From positions 12,910,001 to 12,974,000 of the forward strand of contig JBAMJR010000031.1 in assembly GCA_038501785.1 (NCBI GenBank): DNA of 64,000 nucleotides, written 5' to 3'. The notes beneath the pieces were generated by a model, which was given only the letters and a program-made list of their open reading frames with translations, did no database searches and was not told where the DNA came from. Source of the DNA: Myoxocephalus aenaeus. Its lineage: Eukaryota > Chordata > Actinopteri > Perciformes > Cottidae. The translations under genes and the position numbers were made by a program. This document shows, in pieces, positions 35,947 through 46,149 of this stretch; positions within the stretch are counted from its first letter, which is position 1; each line of letters begins with the position of its first letter.

Positions 35947-36866
35947 GAACAAAAAGTTTTCGGAAATTTGTGTTTGGTAGATTATTTCTCTGTTGTAACA
36001 ATACATTTTGGCAATACATTTTATATCGTTGGAAAGCCGGTTTATTTCCCTTTTGAAATTATGCCCAATTTGTAAGAAACATGCATTTATGGGATGAGCA
36101 GCACAACTGAGTATGTGGGTTGTGACATGAACAATTTGCCAAATCTTCTCTGCCAATGCCAAACAGCTGATTCTGCTGCTGCTTTTAACTCTTGTTTGGT
36201 GGATTGGATGATTGAAGCCTATCAGTAACAAGAAAGAAACAAGACATAGGCAATTTTACAATGTATTCATTTAACAAACAGTCTCAGTAGTGTGCGGAAG
36301 AACCATCCACAGCCTGGCTCCTTCTCCTCCTCAAGCAGGATCTGTCTCAAGTCAGCCAACGTGGTTGTGTTGGTCACTCTAGCACAAACAACACCCCCAA
36401 GCTGATTGACAAGTGTTCAATGGGTTGAGGTCAGGACTGCTGGAGGCCATTCCAGTCTCGCCCGCTCTGTGGGGGCGAGCGCTGACATCTTGGAGGATGG
36501 AGTTCGGTCCCAGACTGTGGAGAAATGGGATTGCTGCTGGTTGCAGAATCTCATCTCGATATCGCTCTGCATTGAGATTGCCTCCAATGAAGCAACTTTG
36601 GGGTACCGGATGCTCAAAACAAGATTCAATAGCAACAGCAGAATCAGCTGTTTGGGATTGGCAGAGAAGATTTGTCAAATTGTTCGTGGCCGCAACCCAC
36701 ATACTCGTCTGTGCTGCTCATCCCAGAAATGCATGTTCCTTACAAATCGTGCACCGTTTACAAGGGAAATAAACAGGCTTTCCAACGGTTTACAATTTAT
36801 TGCCAAAAAGCATTGTTACAACAGAGAAATAATCTACCAAACACAAATTTCCAAACTTTTTGTTCG
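35946..36866. mobile_element. Tc1-like relic with ~250-bp inverted arms
   Basis: The left arm (35946-36198) and right arm (36616-36866) are inverted copies with roughly 85% identity by eye, for example TTTGTGTTTGGTAGATTATT at left and its complement at right. The spacer encodes on the minus strand a remnant of a Tc1-type transposase (see the separate entry). Long arms with a transposase between them fit a Tc1/mariner element with extended inverted repeats, internally deleted. The outer ends are ragged and a TA duplication cannot be fixed because the left side is AT microsatellite. Confidence 0.82.
36250..36640 (-). pseudogene. Tc1-like transposase C-terminal remnant
   Basis: In minus-strand order: GGNLNAERYRDEILQPAAIP, then FLHSLGPNSILQDVSARPHR, then MASSSPDLNPL. 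These correspond to the RYRDEIL, QQDNARPHxA (second catalytic Asp) and SPDLNPIE (third acidic residue region) blocks of the DDE domain of Tc1 transposases. A frame change follows; in the next frame ARVTNTTTLADLRQILLEE, the C-terminal block, is readable. The DNA-binding N-terminus and the first catalytic Asp are missing. It is not functional. Confidence 0.88.
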
Positions 36867-36869
36867 ATG

Positions 36870-37320
36870 TTTATGTAAAAATAGCTGTTGCTAGCACTCA
36901 AAATATTATGCGGTTTGTTTCAGCAGTACGACATAATCTTTGAAAGACGTGTGACTAAGAAAAATGCACTTAGTTTAAGCCTAATCACATAATTTAGTTT
37001 CTATACAGACATGGTGTGGATATGAATACAAAAAAGTAAGTTGTTTGAAAAAACATGGCCTACTTGCACTGTAGTCTGTTCACTGACTCACTATTTAATT
37101 AGATTTATTTACCAGTCTGGTCATTTTTGTGTTAAACCTAGTTGATAGTACCTGGAAAAAATGGCTCAGTTTCTGTGTTTGCTGGCCAGTTTGTAAAAGT
37201 AGCGTTGTGTTGGTCGGCATGTTAATCTAGAAAACCAGCGGACACTGTTGCCTTTTTCCAGTTGTCAAATATCAGCATAATGTGTTTTTATCACTTTAAT
37301 TTCCAGCGATAAAGCGTTAT
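36870..37320. other. Unique noncoding stretch
   Basis: AT-rich; no gene or repeat recognised. Confidence 0.5.
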
Positions 37321-37324
37321 TGCA

Positions 37325-37545
37325 CACATTTCCTCCTTTGCTTAAGAAACTCCTTTGCTTAAAAGGCCTCCTGCTACTCATAACAGTTTTTCTCTCCAAG
37401 ATGCTTTGTGAACAACTTTTATCTTTAGCAGGATATTCTCTAACTGCGAGGGAAAATTCTTAGAAAACATCATCGTTCTAAGAATCTTCTTAGAATTTTG
37501 TCACCAGGAGCAACTCTTTGCTTCGTAAAGCCTTGTGAATACGGC
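37325..37545. mobile_element. PIF/Harbinger-like MITE remnant (tentative)
   Basis: Repeated TGCTTAAGAAACTCC / TCTAAGAATCTTCTTAGAA motifs and a right end CTTGTGAATACGGC resemble a fish Harbinger-type family whose ends read GGGCCGTATTCACAAAG, as I recall. The left end is not found. Tentative. Confidence 0.35.
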
Positions 37546-37549
37546 AGGA

Positions 37550-37945
37550 GGTGTAAAAAGAAAGTGGCTTTTATCAACAAAAAGTTTACTGAGACAAAGG
37601 CCAAAAGAGAAACTTAACTGAACTGAATCAAAAGAACACCAAAGACAAGAAAGCTCCAGCCTACCACTCCTCTCTCTCTCCTCCCCCTCCTCCAGTGAAC
37701 AGGATTTCATCTTCTCAGCCTCCCCTAATTGGAGCCCACCACCTGCCCAGGTCTGCAAGTATAGGGGGAGCTAAGCCGAGCAAGCAACCAACTGTGCAGA
37801 ACAACAAACACACCATTAATACACAAGTTACTGCTGACATCCCAATTCATCTATGGTTACTCATTAATGAGCACACCAAATAGAACAGAATGCCATTCAC
37901 TGCAGAACCACCACCTGTCCCATACACCTACATCTTGACAGGTTG
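37550..37945 (-). other. LTR-like unit (tentative)
   Basis: On the minus strand the stretch reads like a retroelement LTR: it starts near TGTAGGTGTATGGGACAGG and ends in AAAGCCACTTTCTTTTTACA, with a polyadenylation-like GTAAAC/GATAAA region shortly before the end. TG and CA termini are present, but the flanking five bases (GGAGG and TCTTG) do not match, so this is only a suggestion. Confidence 0.25.
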
Positions 37946-37949
37946 AGCC

Positions 37950-40900
37950 ACTTCTTTGTTTCTATTGTATTGTCATCTGACATATATATTTATTATTATT
38001 TTTTGAAGTACAGGAAAACACAACCATTTAAAATGCAGTCAAGCATAATATAAACGAGTCAGCATGAAGCAACTTTAGTTATAACAGAGATAAATTAGAT
38101 TTTATATAATGGAGCCTCTTACTGTTTATGTCTTCCACCAGTTAAGTGTTTCATCTTCAGTTATCAGTTATAATAAAGCAGTGACCTGTTGCCAGTGAAG
38201 TGGAAAACCGTAACAGCTAGTTTGAAGGAACAACAAAATAAATAATCGATACTTATTCCTTGAGGAGCTGTGTATGGCACCATCTGTCACTTAAGTTCAA
38301 GTTCAAGTTAATTCATTAAGTATTAGTCCTGTCATGCATCAGCAATTTATCAAGGCACCGAAAATCTGAACCTTCACTTATGGAACCGACAACCGCGGTT
38401 CTGTTGTGTGACTAGACTGATTATTTTATGCACATAAACCAGTGTTATTTCACCGAAATATACTTAAATAAATGAACTCATAAATGTTCAGAGGTTCCAA
38501 CTCGACGAATGGACATTTCACACTCACATTCAGGGTTGGATACTAGATGGGCATCTCCATTATTGCAGATAAGCAATATATATATATATGAGGTTCGAAG
38601 GAGCATTATTATCGTTCTTCCTCTCCTCATGGGGCCGTCACTCTCCTTTTGGTGGCGTTTGGTCCGGCGGGCCTTGTTCTGCTTGGTGAAGAAGGTGCCA
38701 TGAGGTGATTATTGTCTCGGGGTCCGCTGCGCTTCATCTAATCCCCTCGCTTCCTTTCCTGATCTTGAAGGGTGCGTTCATTCGTATGCCATATGCGCTC
38801 CAGTAATAAAGACTATACAAATTTAAAAAAAAAAGTTGTTCACAGGAGCTTATTGGCTGCCGCATCAACAAGCGCCACTGATTAACATAAGCCCTTTCCA
38901 TCTTTAAAAAGTTTAAAAGTATCGTAATAATAAGGATACTAACACAAGTATATAATCGTATTATATTCTGGAATAATTTAAGTGAATTACCCTGAGGTCA
39001 ATCCAGTAAACAATGTCCCAAATCGCATGGGCTACCACTTATTTTGAACACAGTGGGTGTGGCATTAAATCACTGTGCTTATTACGGTGATTGCCTGGAC
39101 GCAGCACATGCCTGTGTGTGTACTAATAGGGAAGACATACAGTATCCGTGTGCTTGATGTTACCTGCAAGGCCCTGTAATGTATTCTTGCTGTGTAACCT
39201 TCTAGCTTTGTTTCAAAGGATACCATTTTTTCATGAACATGGTGTGCAGTGCTTCGACAGTGTGTGCATCTTATTGTTGAACATGCACTGTCCGTACGAA
39301 TATATTGGACACTCAGAGAGTAATTCCCATAATAGTAACACTAATACTTCTAATTCTTCCACCACCACTGCTGATGACCAGCATTAGAAAATAATAAAAC
39401 TGTAATTCATAGAAGCTTACAAGGAATGAATACTTTAAAATAACAGGAGTTAGCTAGCTTTTTGACTTTTGAGTTAATATTTCAGAGCAACAGAGATTGC
39501 CTGAAATACAAATGTTATTTTCATCTCACCCACTTCACAAATCAAGAGGAAAGACATATGAAAAGGTACAGAATAACAACAACAACCGCATACACAATCT
39601 CATGGCAACGTCCTCTTTTCTGGCAAGTCTGAGTTTGTGATGGGGAAGTTTATTTTGTAAAAGTATTCTGGTACAGTGATGAGCTGCGGAGCTGAAAAAT
39701 AAGAGGATTTCACTGTTGCCGGATAAGCTTACCAGCTATTCTGATTGGATGGCAAGTAAGCAAATGAAGATTAAATGAGGAACAGCATGCAAAAGGAAAA
39801 AAAAGTGTAATGAGGAATTAATAGCCATGTGATAAGGTGACTGATAGGTTGATCGAGTGTTGCTGAACAAATTATTACTATAATGATATCCATTATTTTT
39901 GCATCATTATTCTTTTTCTCGAATCTGGTCATGTTGCAGCTGTGTGGCTGCATTTCAAAAGCGGAAATTATTTTAACGTGTGGTGTGTTGTCCTGTCTCA
40001 CATGAAAGACTGCCACGCTTGATGCTACTCAACAATCTGAAGTGTGGAACTCAGCGACCACAAATTATAATAAAAAAAAAAAGGTAAATTGTCTCGCAAA
40101 AAAAACTGAAACACAATCACCGATCCTACAATCACCGGTCCTACTCGTGTGGCATATCGACCCTGCTGTCTCTCGCCCCATGCGAGATGAGTCACATCGA
40201 ATGAAACCCCATCAGACCTCAAGCTCATAAAATGAATAGAGGTGTCATGAGTCGGATCTTTTTTCATCAGAAAAGTATTAAATCTTTCCACCTTTCACAC
40301 ATCTGCACACTCTCTCTTCCACCAGCTCCTGAACTGCCATTCAGTGGTTTACTTCAGATCAACAGACAGACACCAACAGGGGTCATTCAATCATCAAGTG
40401 AAAAGAAATGTCTGCCGCTCCTTTCTTTTGCGCCCACATATTTGATGGTTTTGGACGATCTGAGGTGGGAGAGTTTGGGTTTGATGCCGTTAACCGAGTG
40501 CCTACAATTGCTGAACTAAATGTGCTCTTAAGTCTTCAGGCACCGTTGGCTTCATCTCTTTATCCTCTCATTAACTGCGTTCTTCCCGTTCCAGTTCATG
40601 TCTCCCTTCTCTTGAACCACTTTTCTCCGCTCTAAGATGTTATGACGAAACCTGCAAAGAGGTCGCTCGTCAAGAAACTGCAAACACATGTTGAGTCAAA
40701 CATTTGGACGGCGGCCAGTGTTTCTGGTAAAGTTTGAGAAAAAGCCTGAACAGTTGGCGTCAAAAGCTGAATCTCAATCACAGCGCAACACAAGTTGTCA
40801 TCGTAAACGTGGCGTTGCACTATCTGACGCACGTTAGCCGTCAGTTCACACAGCCGCCGCAACGTGCAGAAAGAAGTAGTCATGGTGGAGCAGCCGGAAG

Positions 40901-42123
40901 TTGCTGTTCAAGGTAGCATTTGATACAATTGCAGCAATTTTTGTACAGTTAATATGCATCATTAATAAAAGATAGGACAGTGGAGTATCACAGAAAACAA
41001 TGGGTGCAGACAGTGTTTTGCACTTTAACCGTTTTAAGGTACGTATGAAGGTAACAGTATACGGATAAACAGCCCAAACTTAGCGGGATCATAACTTGAG
41101 GTGGACATTTACAGTGTAGTTAAAGCGCCATTGATGGATTTGTGGGACCCATCCCCACTCTTTAAACATGAATGTAGTCTGACTAAATACATTAAGAAGG
41201 TTAGACGTTGGAGTTGGAAAGTTCGACATTTGTTCTTGTATTGAGAATGCTTATTTGTTGCAGTGCCAAAATGCATAGTTTAATCCAAATTGGATCATGC
41301 ACTTGACTGCCAATAATAAACGGCTGACTTTTGCTGTTTGTGTCTATTTCCATTAGATATGTAAGGAGCATCACACATTGATGTTTTTTCATGCACATAC
41401 TGTATGACAGTTTGTTCTAATTACAGAGGCCATGCTGATCAACCTGCAACAACAGGTCTGAGATCTCAGCTGAATACAGGTTATACATTAATAAAGGTTT
41501 TCTGTTTAACCGATCCATCCGTTTGAGTTATTAAACCACAGAGCATTGATTTCCCCTCAGAGTGCAGCATTTAGTACCAAGAGAAAGAACGGGACATTAT
41601 TAACAAATGTGCATTGTGCACAGGAACTGGCTGATATATTTCTACCTGACATGTCAGTTTAAGCTATTTGAATAGAAGTGGAAGGCACAAGAAATATTCA
41701 GGGGAAAACATATCAGTAAAGCGTGACCCAAATTCTAACCGCTTAGAAACCTGAATCGGAGCCAAATAATTCACACAGTGCGATGAATGTAAAGGGGTTT
41801 CTCTCCGTGACTCTCGGGCAAAGCCATAACAACAAGTCACAGAGGGGCAAAAATACATGCTGGCACAGGGACACCAGGATTTATTCAAGGGAATTCTGCA
41901 GTTTACAAACTTCACTACATATTCACCACTCAGCGAGAAGTTCAGCACCTGATGCTTTCACAGTAAAGTTCACATGAGAGCTCCAAGAATAAACACTTTA
42001 TTTCAATGGTCATCGACATACATGTACATATACATGGCCTCTGCATTAAACTCACCCCAAGCATTTTTAGAGCAGTGGGCTGCTGCTGCCCTACGTAGAA
42101 GTCACTGACCCATAAATATATTG
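37950..42123. other. Unique noncoding stretch
   Basis: No gene is recognised in about 4.2 kb; the texture is AT-rich, with a short AT run near 38576-38590. Frames of 80-95 codons carry no motif. Confidence 0.5.
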
Positions 42124-42128
42124 ATTGT

Positions 42129-42256
42129 TGTAACAAGATTCGTTACCTCCGAGTCTCCCCCAGTCCAAATGACACACGCAGACCTTGATGCTGTTTGGCA
42201 ATGTCTTTATTGGGACCTGCGTTCCTCGCCCCTCTCTCCCTCCTCTGACCATCTTA

Positions 42257-42318
<62 letters not shown>

Positions 42319-42405
42319 CTGAGGCCAATTAGGTCTCATCCAGACACCTGTTCCCTGAGTCGCTTCCCCCTCTCCAGCTGAGCTAACCACGCCCCTGCCA
42401 CCACA
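42129..42405 (-). mobile_element. Solo LTR with perfect 5-bp TSD
   Basis: The unit begins TGTAACAAG and ends GCCACCACA on the plus strand (TG...CA), and ATTGT lies directly outside both ends (42124-42128 and 42406-42410). Read on the minus strand it has LTR order: TGTGGTGGCAGGGGCGTGG, then an AATAAAG polyadenylation-type signal, then a short tail ending TTGTTACA. No internal gag/pol and no second LTR flank it, so it is a solo LTR left by recombination between two LTRs. A (CA)30 array has grown inside it. Gypsy-type or endogenous-retrovirus origin cannot be told from the LTR alone. Confidence 0.88.
42258..42317. repeat. (CA)30 microsatellite inside the solo LTR
   Basis: 60 bp of uninterrupted CA. 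Confidence 0.98.
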
Positions 42406-42410
42406 ATTGT

Positions 42411-43416
42411 ATATAAAAAGAAAGTTTGCTTGATTTTACTGTGGAAAATGATGCAGATGTTTCTTTTTTACTGTTACAGCCATGTGTCAACCTAAATATA
42501 AATTAACTCCCATCATATTCTTTTTTTATAGCACTTTTCTTTTTCTTTTTTTTAAAGAATACATTGGCGTTTACAAAGACAACAGAATAATATGATCCTG
42601 TGACATAAGAATGACAACTAATTTAAATTATGGATCAAAGAGTGGCTGAATGACATTTGTGTTTTAGGGCACTGTAGCACAGGAGGATGAATGCCCTGCA
42701 CATGGTGATAATGACCTAATCAGTTTTCATATGTATTAGTAACAAAGGGACTGTGCAAGAATAGTCAAAGCTCATTGGCTTCATTGAGGTATAACAGCTG
42801 AAGTGATACGCAAATATAAAAAAGAACATTAAGCACTATGGTTGTTTCTTGCATGTCAGAATGTAAATGACTGGTTCCTCCTGCTAGTTCCACTCTCTTG
42901 TTCTGCATACTTCGTATTGACTTATGCTAAGCAGCATGTTAATGCTTTGCTAAGTTTCTTCCACAGCTGCTGGGGGGTTGTGATAAAGAAGCTCTGCTGT
43001 GTGAGAGGTGCTTGTGTTTTTCTTCTGGTCTGTTGACTTACCAGAATGTTGTTCTGTTAACTAACCTCAAGTAAATGGCAAGCGTTCTCCTGTGCCCTCC
43101 CTTGCTGTCGCCTCTCGCTGAGAATAATCCGCTATTATACATCTGCAGAAGACAACAAAAAGTGCTTGCATTGCGCCAAGGCTGTCAAAGGCGCTGGTCA
43201 TCATATCCCATTTAATTGAAGGGGGTAATTCATCTACATTTAAAAAAAGTCTTGCTGATTGGCATTTAGAAACATTTCAAAGCCTCATTTGGTCAAAGAT
43301 TTAGGATAGGGAACTGAATGAATCGAGTCTGATTTGCTCAAAACGTGTACGGGTTGAGTCCTAATGAGATGCAATTACGTCGTCTAAAGTTTAATTTGCT
43401 CTGAAGTTTAAATACA
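42411..43416. other. Unique noncoding stretch
   Basis: No gene or named repeat recognised. Confidence 0.5.
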
Positions 43417-43462
43417 GACGTTAACCAGTTTATTTGAGCTTCACAAATAAATAACCCACAGA
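43417..43462 (+). repeat. 46-bp direct repeat, copy A (outside the piggyBac-like element)
   Basis: Matches 43906-43951 at 44 of 46 positions; it begins GACGTTAACCAGTTTA and ends AAATAACCCACAGA. This copy lies in the flank and is probably the source of copy B. Confidence 0.96.
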
Positions 43463-43552
43463 TAATTAGCACCCAACTCTGCATTTCTCAGTTCGATGGC
43501 AGCCGTGGTCTATTTATTTAATTATTGTTTAGTTTTTTTGGCACAAACTTAA

Positions 43553-44276
43553 CCCATAAGGACTCACGGTGACACAAGTGTTCTGGAAAGTTTCATAGAC
43601 AGCTTCATCCTTGATTTTAACTCATGAAGTCCCAAAGTGACACCTACTGAACATCTTGTGACAGGGTCATGTGATTTTGTGTTCCCATAACAACCTCACC
43701 AAAATGGCTGGTCCAGGTTGTCACAGATCTGAAGAAAATGCTGAATTTAAAAAGCTTGTTTTTCATTGTTAAGGTAATATTTACCCATTTTAAGAAGTAT
43801 AATGTTTAATTAACATGTCCTTTCATGTATTGAACCTGCTGTGAGCACATTTCTTGAAGAAACTGATATAAAACAAATCAGATAAAAATCGTTGTGACAC
43901 ATCGGGACGTTAACCAGTTTCTTTGAGCTTCTCAAATAAATAACCCACAGACTAAAAATTGCCCGAAGAACCCAGTGTGACATATACGCACAATACGAAA
44001 AATAATTATGATCTGCTCAGTTAATTTGGATGATTCAATAATATTTAGCTAACACATTTTATATTGTTCAATCCAAAGCATATTAAAACAAAAAAAAATA
44101 ATAATCATGTTGTAATTATTAACACCTTTTTTTTTTTTAACCAATAAAGCCCAATGTGACATATGTAACACTATTTTGAAAACAATGTCATAAATGTGCT
44201 CTACATGGTCTATTTAGTCTGTATTATGTCCCCCATAATTTTCCTTGAAGGAGAAATGGGTCCGGGTTCTTATGGG
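43553..44276. mobile_element. piggyBac-like non-autonomous element with TTAA ends
   Basis: TTAA occurs directly outside both ends (43549-43552 and 44277-44280). The ends are CCCATAAGGACTCACGG at left and, as reverse complement at right, CCCATAAGAACCCGG: inverted repeats beginning CCC, as expected for the piggyBac superfamily with its TTAA target. Internal repeats of a CCCAGTGTGACATAT type are typical of this fish family as I recall it. There is no transposase. Its interior carries a foreign 46-bp segment (43906-43951). Confidence 0.85.
43906..43951 (+). repeat. 46-bp direct repeat, copy B (inside the piggyBac-like element)
   Basis: Differs from copy A at two positions (A/C and A/T). It sits within the transposon, about 490 bp from its flank copy. 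Confidence 0.96.
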
Positions 44277-44280
44277 TTAA

Positions 44281-45895
44281 AATTAAGAGCGTACAAATTC
44301 GTAACGGCCGCGTTTCGAGCTGCAGCAGTCTGGCTTTCCCATGTAATCTGGCCAGCACCAAACGGTAGTTTGCAGCTAGCTGGTGATTAGACATAGTGGA
44401 GCATCTTTGAAGCTAAAGTGAGAGATACTTCCCTCAGGGTCTGGTGGAGACCAAAATGGAGCATAAAAACAGCTACATTTCAACATCCAGAGCTGCCTCG
44501 ACACATGGCAACAGCTGAGCTAGCTGCTCACCGTTAACGCTGCAAACACGCAGTGCGGCGGTCGTGAGCTAGCCGTCGTGGTTTGTCACGTGCACTAAAA
44601 GCTGTGCTGGTCGGCCCGGCTATGTAATCAAAGCACAGAAAAACTCGGATTACCACACACACACACACACACAGAGAGGGAGAGCGACTTCCTTCTATGC
44701 TCAGGTAGACATTATTCTACTTTCTCTTTGCATAGCAAATAGTTGTTGACTATATCAATGCTCTGCATATTGTATAGACAACCTGTTATACATCGTATTG
44801 CGTTCACGGGACTGCAATTTGCTTAAATATGATTAATCAATAAGTCTTCTTAATTTTCCCCGTCATGGAAACATATTTTCGAGCCAAGCGCAATCTGAGG
44901 GTTCGAGGGTTGTAATCTTTTGTTTGGCTTTTCATTGTCCTCTTGAAGAATGATTAATTGGCCTCCAAATCATTTGAATTCAGCCAGTGGCTGCCGCTGT
45001 CCATTCCAGGCACTCAGAAGTGCCTGCTGATTGAGGATAGAAACTGACCCCTGATTACTTGATTTGCTCTGCTTCGCTGAGAAAAGTAATCGCCTCATTA
45101 CATTTAAGTTGTCAGCGACATCAAAGTGCCTTTCAAGACTCTCCTTTTTAAATAGGGAAATATTTGGGAGTTGTGTAATGCTGGTTTGTACTCCTACAGG
45201 GCTAAATTAACTTAAAGTTTGCAAATATCTTCTTGGAGAAAAATACAATTTCAGAGTATGCACGTATCATATCTTATATATAGTATTCAAACATTTATTT
45301 TTTCTTCATCCGTCCCATAATCTTCAGCAGAAAAGCAAACCGACCTCGTGTGTGCTTGGTAAATATTCAGCCACAAAATGTACACCTCCCATGGTTGGGT
45401 TTCACTCCGATGCAAATCTCTGCACAGATCTGAAAAAGTTAGGATTATTTGCATCATTGTCTGTTTTCAGAGTAGCTCAGGTGCAGCTTTCTATTCTCTG
45501 CCGGATCTTTTCAGATTCCTCAGAGGCAGAGTTACTGTTAAAGCATCAGCGGCATGAAGTTGTGAGCTTTTACTTGCCATTGAACCATTCTCTAAATCTA
45601 CCGCTGCTCTCAGCAGGGGTCCAGAGGTAAAAAGAGGTGAGGGGAACAGTAACAGCTTTCATTTTCATATTTTAACTGTGAGCCTTGTAAACATTCCCCA
45701 AGCAAAGAGGGTGACTTTTGCACCACATTGAGGTGCAATAAAGTGTACCGTGTTGATTTTTTTTGTTGCCATAAATCAATGAAAAGTTTCATGTTGTTTG
45801 GGTGTGTCTTACATAACAAACTTGCATTTTCATTCATTAATTACAACACATTTCATTCAAGACATTGAAGAAAACTATTTAATAATAAACACAAG
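44281..45895. other. Noncoding stretch
   Basis: A short (CA)n lies at 44654-44673. The interval 44280-44620 has repeat-like texture but no named family. 44930-45180 looks like conserved noncoding sequence (see findings). No gene is recognised. Confidence 0.5.
44654..44673. repeat. (CA)10 microsatellite
   Basis: 20 bp of CA. Confidence 0.95.

Positions 45896-45898
<3 letters not shown>

Positions 45899-45993
<95 letters not shown>
45899..45993. repeat. (AT)n-(GA)n compound microsatellite
   Basis: AT from 45899 to about 45979, one TCT interruption, then GA to 45993; directly abuts a LINE fragment. Confidence 0.96.
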
Positions 45994-46147
45994 TTAACTG
46001 GATTTTGAAGGTGATTCTGTATTGTATCCAGAGCCAATTTAGTGATTTCAGCACCAAAGTAATACGTTTAAATGAGCTGAAGCCGTCCAACTGACTGTTT
46101 TGAATAATCTTACAAATAGAGTAGAGGTCTGAGTGAGATAAAGGCAT
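45994..46147 (-). pseudogene. L2/Rex-like LINE RT C-terminal scrap
   Basis: The minus-strand frame contains RITLVLKSLNWLWIQYRITF and then KIQLI, a degraded version of the HITPVLxxLHWLPVxxRIxFKILL block near the C-terminus of fish L2/Rex-like LINE proteins. It is the same block seen in the copy at 23.6 kb. Only about 50 codons remain, and the frame runs into the microsatellite. A dead fragment. Confidence 0.7.
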
Positions 46148-46149
46148 GA

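Noticed and set aside
38570..38705. Basic minus-strand peptide (KQNKARRTKRHQKE region) as a possible exon
   Set aside because: An in-frame stop lies just upstream, no acceptor site is present and no family is recognised.
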